Source: Bacteroidales bacterium
Lineage (GTDB): Bacteria > Bacteroidota > Bacteroidia > Bacteroidales > Lentimicrobiaceae
Reading direction: 5' to 3'
NCBI GenBank assembly: GCA_016709025.1
Contig: JADJEQ010000010.1
Span: 124,001-188,000 of the forward strand
DNA: 64,000 bases
The position numbers were made by a program, and so were the translations under genes. Every line of letters starts with the position of its first letter. Positions within the stretch are counted from its first letter, which is position 1. Positions 10,245-18,800 of the stretch are shown in pieces. The notes beneath the pieces are model-generated. The model did no database searches, was not told where the DNA came from, and saw only the letters and a list, made by a program, of their open reading frames with translations.

Positions 10245-10302
10245 TGTATGATATTATTTTTAGTTGAGCTGATTTTTTAAGTCCTGGTTTTCAGGCGAAG
10301 CG

Positions 10303-10335
10303 CAAATTTAGAAAGATTTGTGGTTTTTTGACAAA
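10303..10335 (-). promoter_or_regulatory. promoter for the phosphofructokinase gene
   Basis: On the minus strand, TTTG (10332-10335) is followed after 21 bases by TAAATTTG (10303-10310), a match to the Bacteroidota -33/-7 pair. It would give a leader of roughly 50 bases before ATG 10244. Confidence 0.6.
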
Positions 10336-10383
10336 TTTTGAAGGTCAATGGTAGGCGGATTCGAGTCCAAAGTTGAATATTTA

Positions 10384-10413
10384 TTGCTAATCAAGCCTTT
10401 CGTTTTATTTTTG
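10384..10413 (+). promoter_or_regulatory. promoter upstream of the higB stub and higA
   Basis: TTG (10384-10386), 19 bases, then TATTTTTG (10406-10413), a match to the -33/-7 pair. It lies directly before the surviving fragment of higB, so the antitoxin could still be transcribed although the toxin is lost. Confidence 0.55.
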
Positions 10414-10420
10414 TAGGACC

Positions 10421-10495
10421 ATGACATTACGTTTCCCTATAATAAAATGGGAAGACAATCAAGCACTTGAAGTTGAAATTGTTGATTATCATTAA
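10421..10495 (+). pseudogene. C-terminal stub of a HigB (RelE-fold) toxin
   Basis: The frame ending in TAA at 10493-10495 encodes IIKWEDNQALEVEIVDYH. This closely resembles the extreme C-terminus of HigB toxins, which typically end in a KWEDG...VEIVDYH type sequence just ahead of higA. Only about 20 residues remain; upstream the frame soon reaches a stop (10388-10390) with no further similarity seen. The toxin's body and catalytic residues are missing, so this is a remnant, though it still has a start codon (ATG 10421) and a promoter. Twelve bases separate it from higA. Confidence 0.65.
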
Positions 10496-10507
10496 ATCCA
10501 TAGAAAG

Positions 10508-10819
10508 ATGGAAAAGTTACCTAATATTCACCCCGGTGAGGTATTGCTTGAAGAGTTTCTAAAGCCTCTGTCCGTTTCCGCTTACAGGTTGGCCAAAGAA
10601 ATTGAGATTCCACAGACCAGGCTGTCACAGATCATAAAAGGAGCACGAAGAATTACTGCGGATACAGCATTGCGCCTGAGCTTATATTTTGGTAATTCGC
10701 CCAATTTCTGGCTTGGCTTACAAAACGATTTTGACCTGGAAGAAGAAAGGTTGAAAAATGCAGAAATTTTCGGGCGGATAAAGCAAATCAAAAGAAATTT
10801 TCCGCCAAAGTTGGCCTGA
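10508..10819 (+). CDS. higA: HigA-family antitoxin (XRE helix-turn-helix)
   Basis: 103 residues. IHPGEVLLEEFLKPL at the N-terminus and the helix-turn-helix VSAYRLAKEIEIPQTRLSQIIKGARRIT, then TALRLSLYFGNSPNFWLGLQ, are diagnostic of the HigA antidote family. The antitoxin normally neutralises the HigB mRNA interferase and represses its own promoter. Here only the last residues of HigB are left just upstream, so this is a solitary antitoxin. It may persist as a DNA-binding regulator or protect against related toxins elsewhere; this is inference. Confidence 0.9.
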   Translation: MEKLPNIHPGEVLLEEFLKPLSVSAYRLAKEIEIPQTRLSQIIKGARRITADTALRLSLYFGNSPNFWLGLQNDFDLEEERLKNAEIFGRIKQIKRNFPPKLA

Positions 10820-10842
10820 ATGTCTCCAGATTATTTTATGTA

Positions 10843-10866
10843 GGGACACGACATGTCCCTGTATCA
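10843..10866. repeat. GGGACACGACATGTCCC palindromic repeat, copy 1
   Basis: GTAGGGACACGACATGTCCC forms a short hairpin (GGGACA with TGTCCC). Related words occur at 15773-15791 (half element) and 19268-19317 (long perfect form). It lies between higA and the convergent transporter gene and may act as a terminator. Confidence 0.55.
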
Positions 10867-10884
10867 ATAAATGATTTCAGTCGA

Positions 10885-12177
10885 TTATTGCTTCGGTTTC
10901 AGATACCGGTTAAATAGCAGCAGCCCCACAATGGTTGCCACCCCGATCATACTGAAAATAAACCACAACAGCCCCGGTCGACCCATCTCATCTACAAATT
11001 TTACATAGAGCGTAGCCCCCAAAATACCACCGATGCCGCTGCCAATCACCCCATAAAGGAAGGAATAGCCCAGGTAAAGCGCCTTTTTGTCGGGCGGGGC
11101 GATCAGTCCAATGTAAGAAATAAACTTGGGATGGGCCGTCATTTCACCGATGGAGAATACGATAAGGCCGGCAATAAATACCCAGGCATAGGTAGAAATG
11201 GCGAGTATCCCCATTCCCAGGGTTCCCATGGCAATGCCTACAATCATGGTTGGCAGGGCGGGGGTTTTCTTCACGATGTTCGATACAACCAATTGAAGGG
11301 CGATGATCGCTCCGGCATTGATTACGGTAACATGTTCGGTATCAAACTTCCAGTCGGGATTTTCAACAAAGAGGCTCAGAAACCTGTTAACGGTAATGTT
11401 CACAGGGGTCATGTCCATGTACTCCTTTAAATACCAGAGCACCGTATCGAACATCTGGAAATATAAAATCCAGAAACCACTGTAAATCACGATCATCAGC
11501 ACAAAGCGATAATCTTTAAGAACGAGAAGAATACCTTTCAGCACTTCGGAAAGTGGTTTGGTGTTTGCCGGGCGGGGAGGTTCTTTATATACAAACAGGT
11601 TGAGCAAAAGCATGGAACCTGTGCCAACGGCGGCCATGATGAAGATGTAATTCCAGCCGATGCCTTTCAGGTATGGGACCAGGATCAGTGGGAAAATAAA
11701 AGCACCCAGGTTTATGGACCAATAAAAAATGCCGAACCCGAGGGTGGAGTTGCTTTCATCGGTTACCCTGGCGATGGTGCCTGAAATGACCGGTTTAAAG
11801 AATCCGGCGCCTATAGCCATCAATATCAGGCTCATAAAAACAAGGCTATAGGAAGTGGACAGGCTGGTAAGGAAGTAGCCGGTGCTCATCACGGTAAAAG
11901 CCATCATCAGGGTGCGGCGGTAGCCAAAGCGATCGGCCAGGGCGCCGGCCAGAATGGGCAGAAGGTAAAGCAGGGGGGTAATGGTACTTTTAATCGCCCC
12001 GACACCCTCTTTCGAAAACCCCAGCCCGCCTTCACCCGGCGACATAATCAGGTAGATCGATAACACCGACATAACCCCGTAATACGAGCCGCGCTCGAAA
12101 AACTCCATGACGATAACTGTCCAGAAATTGCGCGGAAAGGATTTGAAGCCGGATTTTTGGGCGGGGGTATTGCTCAT
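10885..12177 (-). CDS. MFS transporter related to the POT (proton-dependent oligopeptide) family
   Basis: 430 residues with about 12 membrane helices. FWTVIVMEFFERGSYYGVMSVLSIYL near residue 17 resembles the POT signature E-x-FERFSYYG. The inter-helix motif GALADRFGYRRT is the standard MFS loop 2-3. POT proteins import di- or tripeptides with protons; this protein is short for that family and the exact substrate is unsure. It stands alone. A -7 element (12203-12210, minus strand) precedes it. Confidence 0.85.
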   Translation of the reverse strand: MSNTPAQKSGFKSFPRNFWTVIVMEFFERGSYYGVMSVLSIYLIMSPGEGGLGFSKEGVGAIKSTITPLLYLLPILAGALADRFGYRRTLMMAFTVMSTGYFLTSLSTSYSLVFMSLILMAIGAGFFKPVISGTIARVTDESNSTLGFGIFYWSINLGAFIFPLILVPYLKGIGWNYIFIMAAVGTGSMLLLNLFVYKEPPRPANTKPLSEVLKGILLVLKDYRFVLMIVIYSGFWILYFQMFDTVLWYLKEYMDMTPVNITVNRFLSLFVENPDWKFDTEHVTVINAGAIIALQLVVSNIVKKTPALPTMIVGIAMGTLGMGILAISTYAWVFIAGLIVFSIGEMTAHPKFISYIGLIAPPDKKALYLGYSFLYGVIGSGIGGILGATLYVKFVDEMGRPGLLWFIFSMIGVATIVGLLLFNRYLKPKQ

Positions 12178-12202
12178 AAAGAATTAGCTGCAGGGTGAGG
12201 GG

Positions 12203-12210
12203 CAAAAATA
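12203..12210 (-). promoter_or_regulatory. -7 promoter element for the transporter gene
   Basis: The minus strand reads TATTTTTG, a match to TAnnTTTG, 25 bases before the start codon. No clear -33 box is seen. Confidence 0.45.
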
Positions 12211-12318
12211 TAAAAATATCGGCGGAAACGGCCTACATTAATTCTAACCGGTACTTTTAAGTATCGATTTTGAGCCCGCAAACGTGCACTAACAGGGATG
12301 AATAGATGGTTTGGAAGT

Positions 12319-12590
12319 TTGAGTAGCCCTTAGCGGGACGCTAAGGGCCGTGTTTTTAGAGAGGCGAATGGAGGGGTTGCTATATGTTGAAACAATTTAT
12401 AAACCAGTTGATCTATATTTCATTTCACCTTATCATCGAAAAGGGGTTCAGATAGCCCGAAAGCTTTCTGCGAACAGGACAGCTATTTCAGATATTTAAT
12501 CCCTGAAATTACAATAGTAAGCGATGGTTGAGAAATATGAGCAACCCTTAGCGGGACGCTAAGTGTAGTCTTTTTAGAGAGGCAAAGGTT
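12319..12590. repeat. pair of hairpin repeats with core CTTAGCGGGACGCTAAG
   Basis: Two copies of a repeat of about 45 bp lie in the gap between the transporter and aspartate kinase. Copy 1 has a perfect 9-bp stem with a GGA loop (12327-12347); copy 2 has a 7-bp stem with the same loop (12547-12563). Both are followed by a T-run and AGAGAGGC. They are about 220 bp apart in the same orientation and resemble REP-type palindromes. The rest of 12178-12632 shows no gene. Confidence 0.7.
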
Positions 12591-12620
12591 AATTTCCCAT
12601 GCCTGATAAGAAATCCAATT

Positions 12621-12658
12621 TTACTTTTTACTTTAGACTTTAGACTTTTTACCTGACT
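12621..12658 (-). repeat. AAAGTCT-type simple repeat spanning the end of the aspartate kinase gene
   Basis: On the minus strand GTCAGGTAAAAAGT is followed by units of CTAAAGT and AAAAAGT. The array begins inside the coding region and supplies the last seven or eight residues (SGKKSKV) and the stop codon of aspartate kinase. It shares its first 14 bases with arrays at 4.39 and 54.3 kb. Confidence 0.6.
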
Positions 12659-13919
12659 TTTCCCCTTCCACCACCAGTTGCACCGTTAGCCTGCTCTTCT
12701 GCTCCAGCAGGATTTTTCGTTTGTTTACAACCTTGTCAATCGTTTTCTGATTGTAATAGCGGATGGTGATCAGTTCGAGGCCCTGGTTATACTTAACAGA
12801 GAAGTCACCTCCGAGCGCGGTAAGTACCCGGTGAAGTTTCGCCGGGTTGTCATCGATACAAATGGAGAAGCTGATGGCTGAATTCTGCATCAGGTTGATG
12901 CGGATACCCATGTGCGATAAGAGGCCGAAAATATTGTGCAACCCGTCTTCAGCAATGAACGAGAAGTCTTTGGCTGAGATACTGAGCAGCACCTGGTTGG
13001 GTTTGAAAATATAGCAGGGTACTTGTTTGTGATTTTCCGCAGAATTATTGATCACGGTACCCGGCTCATCCGGATTTTCAAATGATTTTACGTAAAGTGG
13101 AATAGATTTATTCTGAAGTGGTTGAATGGTTTTCGGATGAATGACCGAAGCTCCGAAATAAGCCAGTTCAATGGCATCACGGTAAGTAATCTGGTCAAGT
13201 TTCACTGTATCGTTGAAAAAGCGTGGGTCGGCATTCAGCACGCCGGGAACATCTTTCCATATGATCATTTCCTGCGCATCAAGTGCATAGGCGAAAACGG
13301 CTGCGCTGAAATCTGAACCTTCACGCCCGAGTGTAACAGGGTGGCCGTTCAGGCTGCTGCCGATAAAGCCCTGGGTAATGGTGATCAGGTTGTTTTGGGA
13401 TAGTTCTTCACCGGTAAAAGCGTTGACAATCTTCCGGGTGGTTTCTTCCCACTGGATTCGCCCGTTGCGGTAAGATTCGTCTGTAATCACCAGTCTCCTG
13501 GCATCCAGCAGCCTGTTTGGCATGTTTTGTTCATTCAGGTAAGCGCTGACCAGGGCTGTTGAAAGCAGCTCACCAAAGGAGACTATACTGTCGTAAGCTG
13601 CATCGTGAATTTCGGGAGGAGCAACCTGAAGCAGTTTTCTCAGTTCAATAAATATTGACTGTAGTGGTTTAGACCCATTTTCGATGAGTGACCCGGCAAT
13701 GCTGTTGTGGTATTCCTCAAGCTGTCCAAGTAACTCAAGTGCAACCATATCCTGATTAACCCATGCCTCGGTTAATTTTTCAAGGGCATTGGTCGTTTTT
13801 CCCATCGCGGAAATCACCACGCATAAAGGTTCACCGGAATAACGCGAGAGAATCTCTTTTACATTTTTAACAGCTTCGGCATCTTTAACAGAAGCCCCGC
13901 CAAATTTGAAAACTTTCAT
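12633..13919 (-). CDS. lysC: aspartate kinase
   Basis: Phosphorylates aspartate, the first step towards lysine, threonine, methionine and diaminopimelate. The protein is 428 residues. KVFKFGGASV starts the amino-acid kinase domain, and TLGREGSDFSAAVFA is the aspartate-binding and catalytic segment near residue 205. The last 130 residues hold the ACT regulatory region (SFIAEDGLHNIFGLLSHMGI). It is monofunctional, with no homoserine dehydrogenase fused. The extreme C-terminus SGKKSKV is encoded by a simple repeat and is unlikely to be functional. A -7 element lies at 13939-13946. No lysine riboswitch-like leader is seen in the short 5' region. Confidence 0.94.
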   Translation of the reverse strand: MKVFKFGGASVKDAEAVKNVKEILSRYSGEPLCVVISAMGKTTNALEKLTEAWVNQDMVALELLGQLEEYHNSIAGSLIENGSKPLQSIFIELRKLLQVAPPEIHDAAYDSIVSFGELLSTALVSAYLNEQNMPNRLLDARRLVITDESYRNGRIQWEETTRKIVNAFTGEELSQNNLITITQGFIGSSLNGHPVTLGREGSDFSAAVFAYALDAQEMIIWKDVPGVLNADPRFFNDTVKLDQITYRDAIELAYFGASVIHPKTIQPLQNKSIPLYVKSFENPDEPGTVINNSAENHKQVPCYIFKPNQVLLSISAKDFSFIAEDGLHNIFGLLSHMGIRINLMQNSAISFSICIDDNPAKLHRVLTALGGDFSVKYNQGLELITIRYYNQKTIDKVVNKRKILLEQKSRLTVQLVVEGEKSGKKSKV

Positions 13920-13938
13920 TCCTTGTAGTTTGGTAATA

Positions 13939-13946
13939 CAAATTTA
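13939..13946 (-). promoter_or_regulatory. -7 promoter element for lysC
   Basis: The minus strand reads TAAATTTG, a match to TAnnTTTG, 19 bases upstream of the ATG. The leader is therefore very short. Confidence 0.5.
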
Positions 13947-13982
13947 ATACATTTGTTATTGTTACATCGTTTTGTCAAAATA

Positions 13983-14101
13983 AGGTTTCAAGTTTCAAGG
14001 TTTCAAGGTTTCAGGGTTTCAAGGTTTCAGGGTTTCAAGGTTTCAGGGTTTCAAGGTTTCAGGGGTTTTAGGGTTTTAGGATTACAAGGTCACAGGATTA
14101 C
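13983..14101 (+). repeat. degenerate GGTTTCAAGGTTTCAGG array
   Basis: About 115 bp of 8-base units (GGTTTCAA, GGTTTCAG), fading to GGGTTTTAGG and GGATTACAAGG at the right side. Downstream of the enclosed gene, at 14536-14742, lies an array of CTGAAACT units that is its reverse complement in kind. In one frame the units are open and would add a repetitive leader to the next gene, but this is not believed to be translated. Confidence 0.85.
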
Positions 14102-14135
14102 GAAGGTATTAATGCGAATAGTCAAATCTGAGAGT

Positions 14136-14522
14136 ATGACGATCAAACGGTTTGAAGAACTCGAAATCTGGCAGAAAGCAAGGGAATTGTGTAAAAAGAT
14201 CAGGCTGATTGCTGATTCGACCTCATTATCAAAGGATTTCGGACTTAGAAACCAGATTCTTGATTCAAGTGGTTCCGTAATGGACAATATTGCGGAAGGT
14301 TTTGAACGGGATGGGAAGAAGGAATTCTTAAATTTTCTTTACTATTCTAAAGGATCACTTGGTGAAACAAGGTCTCAGGTTCACCGTATTTTTGATTCCG
14401 GTTACATTACTGAAGAAAAATATGCAGAATTAATAGAAGATTGCCTTAATTTGTCTGGTCAGATAAAAGGATTTATCAATTATCTGGGTGGTTCAGAATA
14501 TCAGGGTCTCAAGAAGAAATAA
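14136..14522 (+). CDS. four-helix-bundle protein (23S rRNA intervening-sequence / S23 family), second copy
   Basis: 128 residues from ATG 14136 (an in-frame ATG at 14112 would add eight). Family marks are TIKRFEELEIWQKARELCK at the start, DFGLRNQILDSSGSVMDNIAEGFER in the middle and FLYYSKGSLGETRSQVHR before the last helix. It is clearly diverged from the copy at 8.4 kb, so it is not a recent duplicate. It sits between divergent lysC and fbp, enclosed by inverted short-repeat arrays of a different unit from those at the first copy. Its function is unknown; no rRNA or reverse transcriptase is near. Confidence 0.9.
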   Translation: MTIKRFEELEIWQKARELCKKIRLIADSTSLSKDFGLRNQILDSSGSVMDNIAEGFERDGKKEFLNFLYYSKGSLGETRSQVHRIFDSGYITEEKYAELIEDCLNLSGQIKGFINYLGGSEYQGLKKK

Positions 14523-14535
14523 GTACATAAATTTT

Positions 14536-14742
14536 CAAACTATTCAATTCTGTAATTCTGTAATTCTGAAACTCTGAAACTCTGAGACCTCACCCCCCAA
14601 CCCCCTCTCCAAGTGGCGAGGGGGAGCCGGAAGTGTAGCAGGGTGCAATTCTGTGCGGGGGGTGTAATTCTGTAACTCTGAAACTTTGTAATTCTGTAAC
14701 TCTGTAACTCTGAAATTCTGAAACTCTGAAATTCTGAAACTT
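14536..14742 (+). repeat. degenerate CTGAAACT/CTGTAATT array with a nested C-rich palindrome
   Basis: Units such as TCTGAAAC, TCTGTAAT and TCTGTAACT fill the space right up to the fbp start codon. They are the reverse complement in kind of the GGTTTCAG units at 13983-14101. A different element interrupts the array at about 14587-14660, including the stem CCCCCTCTCC (14601-14610) and GGCGAGGGGG (14615-14624). Any promoter or ribosome-binding site of fbp must lie inside this repeat. Confidence 0.85.
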
Positions 14743-14748
14743 TTGAAT

Positions 14749-15750
14749 ATGATGAAAACCCTTGTAGAATTTATCAACGAAAAACAGGCCGATTTTGCTT
14801 ACGCTTCCGGCGAGTTCACCCGTTTGTTGAACGACATCGGCATTGCCGCCAAACTGGTGAACCGTGAAATCAACAAAGCCGGTCTGGCCGATATCAACGG
14901 CTATTTCGGGCAGCAAAACATTCAGGGCGAAGATCAGAAAAAGCTGGATGTTTTTGCCAACGATTGTTTTCTGGCGGCCATGAGGCATGGAGGAATGGTT
15001 TGTGCCGTAGCCTCTGAGGAAAACGACGATCTCTACACTTACGAAAATGCATTTTCGCAGGAAGGAAAATATGTGGTGGCCATGGATCCGCTGGATGGCT
15101 CATCGAACATAGAAGTAAACGTTCCGATAGGCACTATTTTTTCGATTTACCGCCGTATCAGCGAATCAGGACCCGGAACCGTTCAGGATTTACTTCAGCC
15201 GGGCGTTAAACAGATTGCGGCAGGCTATGTTATTTACGGCACCTCCACCATACTCGTTTACTCAACCGGCTATGGCGTAAACGGCTTTACGCTCGATCCA
15301 TCGGTCGGGTTGTTTTTCCTTTCGCATCCCGAAATGAAAATCCCTGACGGAGGCAATATTTATTCGATCAACGAAGCCAATTACATATATTTTCACGAAG
15401 GTGTAAAACAGTACATCAAATATTGCCAGCAGGACGATCCGGCAACACTGCGCCCTTACACTACCCGTTACATCGGTTCGCTGGTTGCCGATTTTCACCG
15501 AAACCTGATTATGGGTGGCATCTATATTTATCCGGGAACCAAGAAAAATCCCAACGGAAAACTGAGGCTGCTGTATGAATGCAATCCCATTGCATTTCTT
15601 GCTGAACAAGCCGGAGGTAAAGCCTCAACCGGGTATGAACGCATCCTTGATATTCAGCCAACAGAGCTCCATCAACGGGCGCCTTTCTTTGTCGGATCAA
15701 AAGCCATGGTCGAAAAGGCCGAGGAAATGATGCGGCTGTATTCGGAATAA
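14749..15750 (+). CDS. fbp: fructose-1,6-bisphosphatase, class I
   Basis: Hydrolyses fructose-1,6-bisphosphate to fructose-6-phosphate in gluconeogenesis. About 333 residues, the usual class I length. The metal site is VAMDPLDGSSNIEVNVPIGT (near residue 110), and KLRLLYECNPIAFLAEQAGG holds the substrate-binding Lys/Arg and Glu. The ATG at 14749 (or 14752) comes directly after the CTGAAACT repeat array, so expression signals are embedded in the repeat. Together with the nearby PPi-dependent phosphofructokinase it controls the same reaction step. Confidence 0.95.
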   Translation: MMKTLVEFINEKQADFAYASGEFTRLLNDIGIAAKLVNREINKAGLADINGYFGQQNIQGEDQKKLDVFANDCFLAAMRHGGMVCAVASEENDDLYTYENAFSQEGKYVVAMDPLDGSSNIEVNVPIGTIFSIYRRISESGPGTVQDLLQPGVKQIAAGYVIYGTSTILVYSTGYGVNGFTLDPSVGLFFLSHPEMKIPDGGNIYSINEANYIYFHEGVKQYIKYCQQDDPATLRPYTTRYIGSLVADFHRNLIMGGIYIYPGTKKNPNGKLRLLYECNPIAFLAEQAGGKASTGYERILDIQPTELHQRAPFFVGSKAMVEKAEEMMRLYSE

Positions 15751-15772
15751 AACCTGGCTTGAATAAATCCGG

Positions 15773-15791
15773 TTGGGACACGACATGTCTA
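15773..15791. repeat. GGGACACGACATGTC half palindrome, copy 2
   Basis: GGGACACGACATGTC matches the left side of the palindromic element at 10843-10866, followed by unrelated sequence. It lies just ahead of the mfd promoter. It is probably a decayed copy. Confidence 0.4.
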
Positions 15792-15808
15792 TTTATCCCC
15801 ATAAAGCT

Positions 15809-15816
15809 TACCTTTG
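15809..15816 (+). promoter_or_regulatory. -7 promoter element for mfd
   Basis: TACCTTTG matches TAnnTTTG and lies 28 bases upstream of the GTG start, which it supports. The -33 box is weak. Confidence 0.5.
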
Positions 15817-15843
15817 CAGCCTGATTCTTACTAAACGCAGGGA

Positions 15844-18800
15844 GTGAAGGCTTCTCAACTCATTGATCATTACCGCAAAAGCGAGGCTGTTGCGGCTATT
15901 GTTGCTTTGTGCAACTCAAATGAACCTTTCAGAATTAACCTGAAAGGGCTCACCGGCTCGTCAACCGCTGTGGTGGCTGCCTCGGTTTTTACCAATGCAG
16001 GGCCATTGCACCTCATCGTACTTCCCGAAAAGGAAGAAGCCGCCTATTTCTTCAACGATCTCGAAAATCTGCTGGGCGAACAGGAAACGCCGTTTCATAA
16101 AAAAAAGGTCTTATTTTTCCCGACCACCTACCGCAGGCCCTACGAAATTGAGAAAACCGATAACATCAATGTGCTTTCGCGGACTGAGGTAATGAAGCGT
16201 ATCGGTACCCGCGATGGTGGCACCCTTGTGGTAACCTACCCCGAAGCATTGGCTGAAAAAGTGGTTAGTAAAGCCTACCTGAAAAAGAATACCCTTCGCA
16301 TGGGACTGGGTGAAAACCTGTCCATCGATTTTGTGATCGACCTTTTGACGGAATACAATTTTGACCGGGTTGATTTTGTAATAGAACCAGGGCAGTTTTC
16401 TATCCGTGGTGGAATCGTCGATGTGTTTTCGTTTACCAACGACCGGCCATACCGTATTGAATTTTTCGGTGACGATGTGGAATCCATCAGGACCTTCGAT
16501 CCATCCAACCAGCTTTCGATCGACCAGCTCGACCATGTGACCATCACCCCGAATGTGCAGGACCGGAATCTGCACGAGAAACGCGAATCTTTCCTGGCCT
16601 ATGTGGGACGCAATGCAGTGGTATGGATGCGGGACTTTGCCTTTGCCATTGATCAAACCGGCAAGGAATTTGACAAAGCCGTGAAGGCTTTTGCTGAGCT
16701 ATCTTCCGACATCAAACACCTGGAGCCTCCGGCGCTGTTTTGTACGGCCGATGATTTTAAATCAGACATCCTCCGGCACAGCCTGGTTGAATTCGGCAGC
16801 CACTTTCTGATGAAGGAAGGCCGGCAGTTTGCCTTCAATATGTTACCACAGCCTTCATTCAACAAGAATTTCGACCTGCTTCTGCAGAATCTGGACGAGA
16901 ATTCTGCCGCCGGCATCTCCAATCTGATCCTTTCCGATAATCCCAAACAGACCGAGCGCATTCAGACCATTTTCAGCGACCTGAAAGCAAACCGTGGACT
17001 GACAGATAAAGACCTGAACTATGAGGTCATCAACCTGTCGCTGCACGAAGGGTTCATTGACCCTGAAAACAAACTGGCCTGTTACACCGATCACCAGATA
17101 TTTGAACGCTATCATAAATACCGCATCCGCGATGGTTTTGCCGGGAAACAGGCCATCACCATGAAGGAGATTTATGACCTGCAACCCGGCGATTATGTAA
17201 CCCATATTGACCATGGTGTGGGACGGTTCGACGGACTGGAAAAGATTGAAAACAATGGCCGTCAGCAGGAAGCCATCCGCCTGATTTACCAGAACAACGA
17301 CATCCTGTATGTCAGTATCCATTCGCTGCACCGGATATCGAAATATGTAGGCAAGGAGGGAACCATTCCCGGTCTCAACAAGCTGGGTTCCAATGCATGG
17401 AACAAGCTGAAAAGCAAGACCAAACAACGGGTTAAGGACATCGCCAAAGATCTGATACAGCTGTATGCCGAACGAAAGGCTGCCGACGGATTCAGTTTTA
17501 ACCCGGATACATACATGCAGCATGAACTGGAAGCCTCTTTTATTTATGAAGATACGCCCGACCAGGTGAAGGCAACGGCCGATGTGAAGCGCGACCTCGA
17601 GAAGTCATATCCAATGGACCGCCTGGTATGCGGCGATGTGGGTTTCGGAAAGACTGAAATCGCCATTCGTGCGGCCTTCAAGGCAGTGGCCGACAGCAAA
17701 CAGGTGGCAGTGCTTGTTCCGACCACCATTCTGGCCTTGCAACATAACAAAACTTTTCGCGAACGGCTGAAGGAATTTCCCTGCAGGGTGGATTATATCA
17801 ACCGGTTCAAGAGTGCCAGAGAGCAAACCCAAACCCTGAAAGACCTGGCCGACGGGAAAATAGACATTCTGATCGGAACCCACCGGATTGTGAGCCAGGA
17901 TGTAAAATTCAAGGATCTTGGCCTGATGATCATCGACGAAGAACAGAAATTCGGCGTGGCAACCAAGGAGAAACTGAAGAAGATGAAGGTAAATGTGGAC
18001 ACCCTGACACTCACGGCCACCCCGATTCCACGAACATTACAATTTTCATTGATGGGTGCCCGCGACCTGAGTGTCATCAACACCCCGCCGCCCAACCGAT
18101 ATCCTGTTCAGACTGAATTGCATGCTTTTGGAGAAGAAATCATCCGGGATGCCATTCATTTTGAACTGTCGCGCGGAGGACAGGTGTTTGTAGTTAATAA
18201 CCGCGTGAACAATATTCAGGAGGTTGCCGGTATGATTCAGCGGCTGGTCCCTGATGCGAAAATTGCCATCGGACACGGTCAGCTTGACGGGCACAAGCTC
18301 GAAAAAATCATGCTCGACTTTGTGGAAGGTTACTATGATGTGCTGGTTGCCACCACCATCATCGAATCGGGGTTGGATATTCCCAATGTGAATACCATCA
18401 TCATCAACGAGGCGCAGAATTATGGTCTCAGCGACCTGCACCAGTTGCGCGGCAGGGTGGGGCGCACCAATAAAAAGGCATTCTGCTACCTGCTGGCTCC
18501 TCCCATGTCGGTGCTTACCGATGAAGCCCGCAAGCGCCTGAAAGCCATTGAAGAGTTTTCTGAACTTGGTAGCGGTTTCAACATCGCGATGCGCGATCTC
18601 GACATCCGGGGAGCAGGAAACATCCTCGGCGCAGAACAAAGCGGCTTTATTTCGGAAATCGGCTTCGAGATGTATCAGCGGATCCTCGATGAGGCCATTA
18701 TGGAATTGAAGGAGTCTGATTTCAAAGGATTGTATGATGATTATGTGCCTGCGCAAAAGGACTATGTAAAGGAATGCCTGATTGAGACCGACCTTGAAAT

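Noticed and set aside
13920..13982. Lysine riboswitch upstream of aspartate kinase
   Set aside because: The leader after the -7 box is under 20 bases, too short for a riboswitch.
8413..14522. Four-helix-bundle genes as Avd of a diversity-generating retroelement
   Set aside because: No reverse transcriptase, template/variable repeat pair or target gene is in the window; the proteins match the S23 branch at least as well.
8413..14522. Four-helix-bundle genes as parts of split rRNA genes
   Set aside because: No 23S rRNA sequence flanks either copy; both lie between ordinary protein genes.
16855..17523. Open frame of about 222 codons on the minus strand inside mfd
   Set aside because: Shadow of mfd with no recognisable domain or promoter.
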